Positions 44,880 to 53,703 of a stretch of DNA of 64,000 bases are shown here, one piece after another. Under the pieces are notes generated by a model. It was not told the origin of the DNA. It worked only from the letters and a program-made list of their open reading frames with translations, and did not search any database. Location of the stretch: NCBI RefSeq assembly GCF_003335585.1, contig NZ_QBFD01000022.1:365468-429467 (forward strand), written 5' to 3'. Position 1 is the stretch's first letter. Every line of letters begins with the position of its first letter. A program made the position numbers and the translations under genes. The stretch comes from Sulfitobacter sp. DFL-14 (GTDB lineage: Bacteria; Pseudomonadota; Alphaproteobacteria; Rhodobacterales; Rhodobacteraceae).

Positions 44880-45818
44880 ATGAAAAAGACCCTGACCAGC
44901 CTCAACGGCACCCCGGCAAGCCGCCTTGCCTTTGGCACCATGCAATTCGGCGGAAGGGCGGATGCCGCCGCTTCCGCCGCGATGTTCGAAGCCTGTATCG
45001 CGGCGGGCATCACCCATTTCGACACGGCACATGTCTATACCGATGGCGCGTCGGAAACCCTGTTGGGGCAGTTCCTGGGCAGCCGCCGCGACGAGTTGAT
45101 CGTCGCGACAAAGGCCGCCTACTCGGGCGGTGCGGGGCGGGACAACATCCTGAATTCCGCCGAAACCTCACGCCGGCGGATGCAGCTGGACACGCTCGAC
45201 GTGCTTTATCTGCACCGATTTGATCCGGAGACGGACATGGCCGAAAGTTTTGAAACCTTCGCCCGGCTTAAGGAAAAGGGCCATATCCGCCACATCGGCC
45301 TGTCCAACTTTGCCGCCTGGCAAGTGGTCAAGGCGGCAGGTGTCGCTGCGGCATTCGGCCTCGACATCGCCGTGATCCAGCCGATGTACAATCTGGTCAA
45401 ACGTCAGGCGGAGGTCGAGATCCTGCCGATGGCGGATGACCTTGGCATTCTGGTCGCCCCCTATTCGCCTCTGGGCGGCGGGTTGCTGACCGGGAAATAC
45501 GGCGCTGGCGGCAGTGGCAGGCTGAGCGAAGATGACCGCTATGCCGCGCGTTACGGACAGGCACAGATGCATGAGGCCGCGCAGGGGCTGACCAAAATCG
45601 CCGGGGAGGCAGGCCTGCATCCCGCCACGCTGGCAGTGGCCTGGGCTGCGCGGCATCCGACGGGGCCAAGCCCGATCATCTCGGCCCGGTCGGTCGAGCA
45701 GTTGCAGCCCTCGCTGGATGCGCTGAATTTCGAAATGTCGGATGAGCTTTACGCCCGGCTGAGCGCCCTCAGCCCAACGCCGCCACCTGCCACGGACCGG
45801 CTGGAGGAACAGACATGA
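44880..45818 (+). CDS. Aldo/keto reductase
   Basis: The 312-residue product has the AKR catalytic set: Asp and Tyr in FDTAHVYTDGASE, Lys in IVATKAAY, His in YLHRFDPETD, and the NADPH-binding PIISARSVEQL region. It reduces an aldehyde or ketone with NAD(P)H. The start MKKTLTSLNG at 44880 fits family length. It overlaps the next gene by 4 bp, suggesting a shared pathway with the FAD oxidoreductase. Confidence 0.9.
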   Translation: MKKTLTSLNGTPASRLAFGTMQFGGRADAAASAAMFEACIAAGITHFDTAHVYTDGASETLLGQFLGSRRDELIVATKAAYSGGAGRDNILNSAETSRRRMQLDTLDVLYLHRFDPETDMAESFETFARLKEKGHIRHIGLSNFAAWQVVKAAGVAAAFGLDIAVIQPMYNLVKRQAEVEILPMADDLGILVAPYSPLGGGLLTGKYGAGGSGRLSEDDRYAARYGQAQMHEAAQGLTKIAGEAGLHPATLAVAWAARHPTGPSPIISARSVEQLQPSLDALNFEMSDELYARLSALSPTPPPATDRLEEQT

Positions 45819-46894
45819 GTGATATCCTCGTCATCGGGGGCGGCATCGCGGGTCTCTCCGCAGGCGCGCGCCTGTCGGCAGATGCAAAGGTGACCGTGCT
45901 GGAAAGCGAAACCGCGCTGGGCTTTCACGCATCGGGCCGCTCCGCCGCCCTGTTCGAGCAGAACTACGGCCTGCCCAGCACGGTCGCGCTGAACAAGGCC
46001 AGCGCCGATTACCACTGGCATGCAAACGGCGGCTACCTCAGCCCGCGTGGTTTCCTGCTGGCGGCCCGTGCCGAGGAACGCGCAAGTTTTGAAAAGGATG
46101 CCGAGACGCTGGGCATCGCAGAGATCAGCCCGGAACGGGCGCTGGAACTGATACCGATCCTGAAACCGGCCGAGCTGGCCTTTGCGGGCTATCACGAAGA
46201 AGCCTATGACATCGACACCGACCGGATGATGCAGGATTTCGCCCGCGAGATTCGCCGCAATAGCGGCGAGGTCATGACCGATGCGCGTGTCACCGCGATC
46301 TCCCGGCAGGGCGAAACCTGGCAGGTCACCTCCACCCGGGGAAGCCATACCGCCGCACGGCTGGTCAATGCGGCGGGGGCCTGGGCCGATCAGATCGCCG
46401 GGATGGCCGGGATCGCCCCCTTGGGCATCCTGCCGCACCGCCGCTCCATGGCGCGGCTGCCGGCGCCGGGTGGCCATGATGTCAGCCAATGGCCCATGTT
46501 CTTTGGCGTGGGCGAATCCTGGTACGCCAAGCCCGACGCCGGCGCGCTGCTGGTGTCCCCGGCCGAGGAAGACCTGGTAGAGCCGCATGACGCCTGGGCC
46601 GACGACATGGTGCTGGCCGAAGGGCTGGCGCGCTACGAGGAGATGGTGACGGAACCGGTGACCCGGCTTTTGACCTCCTGGGCCGGGCTGCGCAGCTTTT
46701 CCCCGGACCGTGCGCTGGTGCTGGGCCCTGAACCGGGTGATCCGGCCTTTGTCTGGTGCGCGGCCCAGGGCGGTTACGGGTTTCAGACAGCGCCCGCCGC
46801 GTCGCAACTGCTGGCCGATCTGGTGATGGGGCGCACCCCGGCTCTGCCCGGCGCAGTTGTGGCCAGTCTGACACCGGACAGGTTCCGCAGGTGA
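45815..46894 (+). CDS. FAD-dependent oxidoreductase (DAO family)
   Basis: The 359-residue product has the dinucleotide-binding start DILVIGGGIAGLSAGARL and the DAO-family features ASGRSAALFEQNYG, VNAAGAWADQ and the C-terminal GGYGFQTAPAASQL. It oxidises an amine or amino acid. Homologs annotated as glycerol-3-phosphate or D-amino-acid dehydrogenases are possible; the substrate is not determined here. It overlaps both neighbours (ATGA, GTGA). Confidence 0.85.
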   Translation: MSDILVIGGGIAGLSAGARLSADAKVTVLESETALGFHASGRSAALFEQNYGLPSTVALNKASADYHWHANGGYLSPRGFLLAARAEERASFEKDAETLGIAEISPERALELIPILKPAELAFAGYHEEAYDIDTDRMMQDFAREIRRNSGEVMTDARVTAISRQGETWQVTSTRGSHTAARLVNAAGAWADQIAGMAGIAPLGILPHRRSMARLPAPGGHDVSQWPMFFGVGESWYAKPDAGALLVSPAEEDLVEPHDAWADDMVLAEGLARYEEMVTEPVTRLLTSWAGLRSFSPDRALVLGPEPGDPAFVWCAAQGGYGFQTAPAASQLLADLVMGRTPALPGAVVASLTPDRFRR

Positions 46895-47544
46895 GCCGCA
46901 AAATGCCAACCACCGCCAGCGTCGCCGACCCCCTGGCGCGAGGAAAGCTCTTTGCCCCTGCCGCCGCGCGCAATGGCGAAGTGATCTGCGCCGTGTTGGC
47001 CGATCATGCCCCGACCACGGGCCGCGCTCTGGAAATTGCCAGCGGTACGGGACAGCATGTGGTGACCTTTGCCCGCGCCCTGCCCGGCCTCTCCTGGCAG
47101 CCGACGGAAATCGACCCGGCCCGCCGCGCCAGCATCGACAGCCATGTGGCAGAGGCGGGCCTGACCAATATCGCCCCGGCAAGGCACCTCGACGCCTGTG
47201 CGCCTGACTGGGGCACCGACACCGGCCCCCAGGATCTGATCGTGCTGGTGAACCTGTTGCACCTGATTTCCGACGCCGAGACGCAACTGCTTCTGAAAGG
47301 CGTGTCGCAGGCGCTGGCCCCCGGTGGTGTCTTTCTCCTTTACGGGCCATTCAGGCGGTCCGGGACATTGATCAGCGAAGGTGACCGCCGGTTCGATGCG
47401 GAATTGCGCGGCGCCGATCCGCTGATCGGCTACAAGGATGACCTTGAAGTCGGGGGATGGCTGCGCAACTCTGGGCTGGAGCCGTACGGCGGCATCGAGA
47501 TGCCCGCCAACAACCTTGCCCTTGTCGCGCGAAAGCCTGTCTGA
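46891..47544 (+). CDS. DUF938-family putative SAM-dependent methyltransferase
   Basis: The 217-residue product reads MSRKMPTTASVADPLARGKL from the GTG at 46891 and carries ALEIASGTGQHVVTFA, the SAM-binding glycine motif, then NLLHLISDAE and FLLYGPFRRSGTLISEG of DUF938 proteins. The GTG start fits family N-termini better than the ATG four codons later and overlaps the previous stop. The substrate is unknown. Confidence 0.82.
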   Translation: MSRKMPTTASVADPLARGKLFAPAAARNGEVICAVLADHAPTTGRALEIASGTGQHVVTFARALPGLSWQPTEIDPARRASIDSHVAEAGLTNIAPARHLDACAPDWGTDTGPQDLIVLVNLLHLISDAETQLLLKGVSQALAPGGVFLLYGPFRRSGTLISEGDRRFDAELRGADPLIGYKDDLEVGGWLRNSGLEPYGGIEMPANNLALVARKPV

Positions 47545-48341
47545 TGATCCAGTTCCGCCGCCTTTTCTTCCTGTGCCTGCTTGCCCTTGCCGCCTGCGGG
47601 GGCGCGCATGATACCGGGGTGCCGCCCGCCCCGCCCGGCGTGCTGTTCGCGCCGGATTTCGGCGACAGCGATCCTGCCGCTTTCAACGCACCACGCCCTG
47701 CCGCCTTTGCCGTGCACGGGATCGACGCTGCACGTTTCCAGCACAGCGTCGATTGGGGCACGGCACGGGCCAGCGGCGTGAACTTTGCCTTCATCAAGGC
47801 GACAGAGGGCGGTGACCTGCTCGATTCCGCCTTTCACGAGCACTGGCGTGCGGCGGGCAGCGCCGGCGTGGTCCGCGGCGCCTATCATTTCTACTACTTC
47901 TGCACCCCGCCCGAGGATCAGGCGCGCTGGTTCATCCGCAATGCCCCGCGCAGCGCGGGCATGATGCCTCCCGTGCTCGACATGGAGTGGAACCCCTTCT
48001 CGCCGACCTGCGCCACCGTGCGCCCCCCGGGAGCGGAAGTGCGCGATCAGATGCGGCGCTGGCTGCGGATCGTCGAGGCGCATTACGGACAGCGCCCGAT
48101 CATCTATACCACGCCGGAATTCTACCGGCAGAACGGCCTGAGCCAGTTCGACGGATACGAATTCTGGCTGCGCTCCACCGCCAAGACCCTGGGCGAGGCC
48201 TATCCCGGCCAATCCTGGAAATTCTGGCAGTATACCGCCACCGGTATCGTGCCCGGCATCGCCGGCGGGGTGGACCTGAACGCCTTCAACGGCAGCCGGT
48301 CGGACTGGCAGGCATGGCTGGCGCGCCGATCCGTTCGGTAA
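47544..48341 (+). CDS. GH25 lysozyme-type lipoprotein
   Basis: The 265-residue product has a lipoprotein signal with lipobox LAAC (Cys near residue 18), then a glycoside hydrolase 25 domain: HGIDAARFQHSVDWGT, FAFIKATEGG, GAYHFYYF and the catalytic DMEW. GH25 enzymes cut peptidoglycan between MurNAc and GlcNAc. Lipidation would place it at the outer or inner membrane facing the wall. The start overlaps the previous stop by one base. Confidence 0.9.
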   Translation: MIQFRRLFFLCLLALAACGGAHDTGVPPAPPGVLFAPDFGDSDPAAFNAPRPAAFAVHGIDAARFQHSVDWGTARASGVNFAFIKATEGGDLLDSAFHEHWRAAGSAGVVRGAYHFYYFCTPPEDQARWFIRNAPRSAGMMPPVLDMEWNPFSPTCATVRPPGAEVRDQMRRWLRIVEAHYGQRPIIYTTPEFYRQNGLSQFDGYEFWLRSTAKTLGEAYPGQSWKFWQYTATGIVPGIAGGVDLNAFNGSRSDWQAWLARRSVR

Positions 48342-48373
48342 CGGCGTCACCTCGCCGAAATTTCACTTTTGGA

Positions 48374-48398
48374 CCCGCCCGCTGAAACTTTGGGCGGG
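48374..48398 (+). terminator. GC hairpin after the GH25 gene
   Basis: CCCGCCC (48374-48380) pairs with GGGCGGG (48392-48398), loop 11 bases, 33 bases after the stop. No T tract, so a weak terminator at best. Confidence 0.4.
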
Positions 48399-48463
48399 AT
48401 CATTCGTGACTGTTGCAATCGCGGACGCAGGGAGCGCCCCGAAGCAACAGAAAAGGTTTTTCA

Positions 48464-49315
48464 ATGTACCGTGTTTCACTTGTTTCTTCCGTTCTTGCAC
48501 TCGGTGCCACTGGCGCCCTTGCCGATGCCCATGCCGGCACGATGGGTTATGCGCTGGCCGGTGACGGTGCCCAGCTTGTCATGATGCAGAACATTGCCGA
48601 ACCGGGCAATGTGACCTCCGTCGACCTGTCCACGCCCGTCTGGGCCATCGCCTATCGCCCCGTGACAGGCGATCTGCTGGGTTTTGGCGACGGTGCAATC
48701 TTTACCATTGATCCCGCAACGGGCGAGATGACCGACCTTGGCGCCAATTTCATGGAAGGTGCCACAATCGCTGATGGCGCCATGGTCGCTTTCGACTTCA
48801 ACAACGCCATCGACGCGGTGCGCGCCGTTTCGACCGGCGGCGACAACCTGGTCTATTTCCCCGAAGGTTTCGGCGACAATGACGAGCGCGCCGGATCCGT
48901 CCGCCGCTTTACCGATCTGGCCTATGCAGAGGGTGACGCGATGGCAGGCACCACACCGATGGTCTATGCCAACGCCTATACCAACGCGGTTCCGGGTGCG
49001 AAGGCGAGCGCGACCTTCCAATACGCACTGGATGCGGAAACCGATGCGCTGATCAGCCTGGCCAACAACGACGGCACGCTTGCGACCATCGGCAAGGTGA
49101 CCGTCGATGGCAAGGAGGTCGATCTGGCCCCGATGGGCGGTTTCGACATCGTCTCGGCGTCCGAAGGTGACAACGCGGCCTATGCGATCCTGCAAATGGA
49201 AGGCGCAGAAAGCGCAGGCCTTTATGCCATTGACCTGGAAACCGGTGCCGCCACGATGCTGGCCGATCTCGGCATGGGCGGCATCACCGGCTTTGCTGCT
49301 GCCAAGGGCATGTAA
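48464..49315 (+). CDS. DUF4394-family secreted protein
   Basis: The 283-residue product has a signal peptide (SLVSSVLALGATGALADAHA) and the DUF4394 repeat-like pattern of predicted beta-propeller blades: VWAIAYRPVTGDLLGFGDG, IFTIDPATGEMTDLG, GLYAIDLETGAATMLADLG. These proteins are of unknown function and exported. The start at 48464 has AAAAGG upstream. Confidence 0.82.
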   Translation: MYRVSLVSSVLALGATGALADAHAGTMGYALAGDGAQLVMMQNIAEPGNVTSVDLSTPVWAIAYRPVTGDLLGFGDGAIFTIDPATGEMTDLGANFMEGATIADGAMVAFDFNNAIDAVRAVSTGGDNLVYFPEGFGDNDERAGSVRRFTDLAYAEGDAMAGTTPMVYANAYTNAVPGAKASATFQYALDAETDALISLANNDGTLATIGKVTVDGKEVDLAPMGGFDIVSASEGDNAAYAILQMEGAESAGLYAIDLETGAATMLADLGMGGITGFAAAKGM

Positions 49316-49321
49316 TCAAAC

Positions 49322-49354
49322 CCTCCCGGCGCGCGGGTCCCGCGTGCCGGGAGG
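49322..49354 (+). terminator. Hairpin after the DUF4394 gene
   Basis: CCTCCCGGC (49322-49330) pairs with GCCGGGAGG (49346-49354), with more pairing possible inside (GCGCGGG/CCCGCGT). It starts 7 bases after the stop codon. Confidence 0.65.
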
Positions 49355-49475
49355 TCTCCAGCACTTCGTGCCGCGCGATGACACATGATCCCGCGCCGCC
49401 ATGATCAGCGATTATCCCAGGGAAAGGCCGCCCCCAGCGCCCGCATAGATGGCAGCGCTGGGAGCAGCCGATTGC

Positions 49476-51971
49476 TTACCCGTCGACCCGGATGTTCGCG
49501 TTCTTGGGATCATAGGGGCTGTCCTCAACCACCTCTGCATCCCAAAGCTGATCGAACATCTTGATCTTCAGCTTCGTGCCCACCTCGGCATGTTCCGGTT
49601 TTACATATCCCATGCCGATGCTCTTGCCGAAGGCCACCGAATAGCCGCCGGAGGTCAGACGCCCGGTGCGGGTGTCGTCTGCATACAGCACTTCGCGGCC
49701 CCAGGGGTCTGCATCATCCGGCCCGTCAATCAGCAGGGTCACGCATTTCGCACGGATGCCGTGATCGGCCATCGCCTGCTTGCCGTGGAACTCCTTGTTC
49801 AGATCGACAAAGCGCGGCAGATCGGCCTCCAGCGGGGTCGCGTCACGGCCCAGCTCGTTGCCAAAGGCACGGTAGCTCTTCTCCTGCCGCAGCCAGTTCT
49901 GCGCCCGCGCGCCGACAAGCTTCATCCCGTGCTTCTCGCCCGCTTTCTCCAGCTGGTCGAAAAGGTAATTCTGCATCTCGATCGGGTGATGCAACTCCCA
50001 GCCCAGCTCGCCGGTATAGGCGACGCGGATGGCGCGCACGGGGCACATGCCCAGTTCGATGTTGCGCATGGTCAGCCAGGGGAAACGCTTGTTGGACAGC
50101 ACCGTCTCGGGGTCCGCATCCTTGACGATCTCCTTGAGAACATCGCGCGATTTCGGTCCCGCGATGGCAAAGACACCCCATTGCGTGGTCACATCGTGGC
50201 ATTCGATATAGCCAAACTCCGGCGCCTTGTCCTCGATCGCCTTGCGCAGGTAGTCGCTGTCATAGGCGGTCCAGGCGCCAGCGGAGACGAGGTAATATTC
50301 ATCCTCGCCCAAGCGCACGATGGTATATTCCGTGCGCGTCGTGCCCGCACCGGTGAGCGCGTAGGTCAGGTTGATACGGCCAACGCTGGGCAGCTTGTTG
50401 CAGGTGAACCAGTCGAGGAACTGCGTCGCCCCCGGCCCCTTGACCAGATGCTTGGTAAAGGCGGTGGCGTCGATCAGGCCGACACCCTCGCGGATCGCCT
50501 TGGCTTCTTCCACCGCATATTGCCACCAGCCGCCGCGGCGGAAGCTGCGGGCATCGTGGTCATTGAACCCTTCAGGCGCGTAATAGTTCGGGCGTTCCCA
50601 GCCGTTGACCCAGCCGAATTGCGCGCCGCGTGCGGCCTGCCGGTCATAGGCAGGCGAGGTGCGCAGGGGGCGGCAGGCAGGGCGTTCCTCGTCGGGGTGG
50701 TGCAGGATATAGACGTGCTCGTAGGCTTCCTCGTTCTTGCGCGCGGCAAACTCGGTGGTCATCCAGTCGCCGTAGCGTTTGGGGTCGAGCGACGCCATGT
50801 CGATCTCGGCCTCACCCTCGACCATGAGCTGCGCGAGGTAATAGCCGGTGCCACCCGCCGCGGTGATGCCAAAGGAGAACCCTTCAGCCAGCCACATGTT
50901 GCGCAGGCCGGGCGCGGGGCCCACCAGCGGGTTGCCGTCAGGGGTGTAGCAGATCGGCCCGTTGAAATCGTCCTTCAGCCCGCAATTCTCGGCCGACGGA
51001 ATCCGGTGGTTCATCGCCATGTACTGATCTTCGATCCGGTCCAGATCCAGCTGGAACAGATCGGCGCGGAAGCTGTCGGGCACGCCATATTCGAACCGCG
51101 CGGGCGCATTCGGCTCGTAAACCCCGAGGATCCAGCCGCCGCGCTCCTCGCGGACATAGGACTGCGCATCGGCATCACGGATCACCGGGTGCTCGACATT
51201 GCCTTCCTGTTTGCGGAATGCGACCAGCTCGGGGTCCTGATCCATCACGATGAATTGGTGCTCCACCGGAATCGCAGGCATCTTGATGCCCAGCATCTTC
51301 GCAGTGCGCTGCGCGTGGTTGCCAGATGCCGTCACCACATGCTCCGCCGTGATCACAATCTGCTCGTCAGAGGGGACAAGGTTGCCGCCCTTTTCGACCA
51401 TCTTTGTCGCGGTCACTTCCCAGGCTTCGCCGTTCCAGTGAAAGGCATCCGCCTGCCACTTGCGCTCGATCATCACGCCCCGCTGGCGCGCGCCCTTGGC
51501 CATCGCCATGGTCACATCGGCCGGGTTAATATAGCCGTCGGTCTGGTGATAGATCGCGCCCTTCAGGTCCTCGGTGCGGATCAGCGGCCATTTCGCCTTG
51601 ACCTGATCCGGCGTCAGCCACTCATAGGGCACGCCGCAGGTCTCGGCGGTCGAGGCATAGAGCATATATTCGTCCATGCGTTCGTCGGTCTGCGCCATCC
51701 GCAGGTTGCCCACCACGGCGAAACCGGCGTTCAGCCCGGTCTCTTCTTCCAGCGTCTTGTAAAACTTGATCGAATAATCATGGATATGCGTGGTCGCGAA
51801 AGACATGTTGAAATAGGGCAAAAGGCCCGCCGCATGCCAGGTGGAACCTGACGTCAGCTCGTCGCGCTCCAGCAGCATCACATCTTCCCAGCCCGCGCGC
51901 GCAAGGTGATAGGCGATGGATGTTCCCACGGCACCGCCGCCGACAACCAGTGCTTTGACGTTTGTTTTCAT
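49476..51971 (-). CDS. Dimethylglycine/sarcosine dehydrogenase-like FAD enzyme with GcvT domain
   Basis: The 831-residue product has an N-terminal FAD domain (LVVGGGAVGTSIAYHLARAG, then GSTWHAAGLLP, whose His is the covalent flavin site in relatives), a DAO core to about 440, and a C-terminal GcvT-like aminomethyltransferase domain (about 480-830; YTGELGWELHHP, YSVAFGKSIGMGYV). Such enzymes demethylate dimethylglycine or sarcosine and pass the one-carbon unit to tetrahydrofolate. Marine relatives use them for methylated amines and betaine. The exact N-methyl substrate is not readable from sequence. Confidence 0.9.
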   Translation of the reverse strand: MKTNVKALVVGGGAVGTSIAYHLARAGWEDVMLLERDELTSGSTWHAAGLLPYFNMSFATTHIHDYSIKFYKTLEEETGLNAGFAVVGNLRMAQTDERMDEYMLYASTAETCGVPYEWLTPDQVKAKWPLIRTEDLKGAIYHQTDGYINPADVTMAMAKGARQRGVMIERKWQADAFHWNGEAWEVTATKMVEKGGNLVPSDEQIVITAEHVVTASGNHAQRTAKMLGIKMPAIPVEHQFIVMDQDPELVAFRKQEGNVEHPVIRDADAQSYVREERGGWILGVYEPNAPARFEYGVPDSFRADLFQLDLDRIEDQYMAMNHRIPSAENCGLKDDFNGPICYTPDGNPLVGPAPGLRNMWLAEGFSFGITAAGGTGYYLAQLMVEGEAEIDMASLDPKRYGDWMTTEFAARKNEEAYEHVYILHHPDEERPACRPLRTSPAYDRQAARGAQFGWVNGWERPNYYAPEGFNDHDARSFRRGGWWQYAVEEAKAIREGVGLIDATAFTKHLVKGPGATQFLDWFTCNKLPSVGRINLTYALTGAGTTRTEYTIVRLGEDEYYLVSAGAWTAYDSDYLRKAIEDKAPEFGYIECHDVTTQWGVFAIAGPKSRDVLKEIVKDADPETVLSNKRFPWLTMRNIELGMCPVRAIRVAYTGELGWELHHPIEMQNYLFDQLEKAGEKHGMKLVGARAQNWLRQEKSYRAFGNELGRDATPLEADLPRFVDLNKEFHGKQAMADHGIRAKCVTLLIDGPDDADPWGREVLYADDTRTGRLTSGGYSVAFGKSIGMGYVKPEHAEVGTKLKIKMFDQLWDAEVVEDSPYDPKNANIRVDG

Positions 51972-52151
51972 GTCCGGGGCTCCCCTGCTGGATCTGCCCC
52001 CCTTTTAGTCAGGACACTGGAATTCCACCATTCCGCGCCGACGCAAGACAGCGCAAAACCGACCTGCGCCATGCGAATTTTCAACCGCGCTTTCCACCAC
52101 CGACCCAAAGCGGCGAATCCACCGGACAGAGGCGCGGAATCACGCCCCTCC

Positions 52152-52270
52152 CTTCATTGTTCTTCAAATACACATTCCCCCCGTGCCACTGGCGCAAAGG
52201 CCCGAGGGAAGGGCTCAGCGCGCCACGGACACCGGGAATGTCATGCGGCGCAGCCGCGCCTTTGGATCAC
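52152..52270 (+). repeat. Dispersed intergenic repeat, second full-length copy
   Basis: It opens CTTCATTGTTCTTCAAATAC, continues through GGGCTCAGCGCGCCACGG and ends GCGGCGCAGCCGCGCC and GGATCAC, matching the copy at 44008. Its last bases contain the stop codon of the minus-strand FAD dehydrogenase gene (52267-52269). The gap 51972-52266 holds nothing else. Confidence 0.7.
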
Positions 52271-53673
52271 GCGGGCAGGATCTTGCCCGGGTTCATGATG
52301 TTGTCCGGGTCCAGCGCCACCTTGATCGCCCCCATGACGCTGATCGCCTCCGGCCCCAGCTCCTTGATCAGGTAGGGCCGCTTGCCCTGCCCCACACCAT
52401 GTTCCCCGGTGCAGGTGCCATCCATCGCAATCGCCATCTCGTTCAGCCAGCTGATGAAACTTTCCGCACGGGCCACCTCCCCGGCGTCCTCCATGTCCAG
52501 CAACAGCGAGGCGTGGAAATTCCCGTCGCCCGCGTGGCCCACCACCGGCGCGATCAGCCCCAGCTCGCGCGCCTTGGCATCGCTGGCGGCAACCGCCTCG
52601 GCCAGACGCGAGATCGGCACGCAGACATCCGTGGCGACCGCCTTGCAGCCGGGCCGCAGTGCCATCACGGCCCAATAGGCGTCATGCCGGGCCTGCCAAA
52701 GCTTGTTGCGCTCTTCCAGGGATGCCGTTGCCTGATAGCCGGTGCCGCCTTCTTCTTCCGCCAGCATGCCAAAGGTCTCCGCCTGTTCGGCAACACCCGC
52801 TTCGGAGCCGTGGAATTCCAGCAGCAACAGCGGCGTTTCCGGCAGGTCCAGCTTGGAATAGGCGTTCACCGCCTTCACCACCAAGGCATCCAGCAGCTCG
52901 ATCCGCGCCACCGGCAACCCATATTGAATCGTTGCCATCACCGCGCGCGAGGCCGCTTCCAGCGTTGGAAAGGAACAGCGCGCGGCGGAAATCGTCTCGG
53001 GAATGCCCTGCAATTTCAACGTGATCTCCGTGATCAGCCCCAGCGTCCCCTCGGACCCCACCATCAGCCGGGTCAGGTCATAGCCGGCAGAGGATTTCCG
53101 CGCCCGGCTGGCGGTGCGCATGATCCGCCCGTCCGCCAGCACCACCTCCAGGCTGAGCACATTGTCCTTCATGGTGCCATAGCGCACCGCATTGGTGCCC
53201 GAGGCCCGCGTCGCCGTCATCCCGCCAAGCGAGGCATTGGCGCCCGGATCAATCGGAAAGAACAGCCCCTGGTCGCGCAGGTAGGTGTTCAGCGCCTCCC
53301 GCGTCACCCCCGGCTGCACCCGGCAATCCAGATCACCTGCATTGACCTCAAGCACCTTGTCCATCTGGCTGAGATCGACCGAGATGCCCCCGGCAGGCGC
53401 GTTGACATGCCCCTCCAGCGAGGTGCCGGTGCCATAGGGGATGACCGGCACCTTATGTTCCGCACAGACCTTCACGATCTCTGAGACTTCCTGCGTCGAT
53501 TGGGCAAAGACCACGCCGTCGGGCATCTGGTTCACGATCCAGGTGGTGGTATGGCCGTGCTGTTCGCGGATCGACTGGCCAGTCTGGAACCGCTCGCCGA
53601 AGCGCTGTTTGAGCACGCCCAGAACCGATCCGATCCCGTCTTCGTTGCGCGCCAATGTGGTTATCTGTGCCAT
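52267..53673 (-). CDS. FAD-linked D-lactate/glycolate-type dehydrogenase
   Basis: The 468-residue product has the FAD_binding_4 domain (VPVIPYGTGTSLEGHV, GGISVDLSQM, GANASLGGMTATRASG) and the C-terminal FAD-oxidase domain (GHAGDGNFHASLL, GEHGVGQGK, NPGKIL). It matches the D-lactate dehydrogenase (cytochrome) family, with glycolate oxidase subunit GlcD as an alternative; no glcE or glcF lie next to it, so lactate or another D-2-hydroxy acid is more likely. It is 30 bp downstream of the ggt gene. Confidence 0.88.
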   Translation of the reverse strand: MAQITTLARNEDGIGSVLGVLKQRFGERFQTGQSIREQHGHTTTWIVNQMPDGVVFAQSTQEVSEIVKVCAEHKVPVIPYGTGTSLEGHVNAPAGGISVDLSQMDKVLEVNAGDLDCRVQPGVTREALNTYLRDQGLFFPIDPGANASLGGMTATRASGTNAVRYGTMKDNVLSLEVVLADGRIMRTASRARKSSAGYDLTRLMVGSEGTLGLITEITLKLQGIPETISAARCSFPTLEAASRAVMATIQYGLPVARIELLDALVVKAVNAYSKLDLPETPLLLLEFHGSEAGVAEQAETFGMLAEEEGGTGYQATASLEERNKLWQARHDAYWAVMALRPGCKAVATDVCVPISRLAEAVAASDAKARELGLIAPVVGHAGDGNFHASLLLDMEDAGEVARAESFISWLNEMAIAMDGTCTGEHGVGQGKRPYLIKELGPEAISVMGAIKVALDPDNIMNPGKILPA

Positions 53674-53703
53674 ATCGTTCCCTTTTCCGCCAAGCGCGGT
53701 CCC

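Noticed and set aside
49449..51851. 800-codon open frame on the plus strand opposite the DMGDH-like gene
   Set aside because: Shadow of the real gene; His/Arg/Gly-rich composition without motifs, no start signal.
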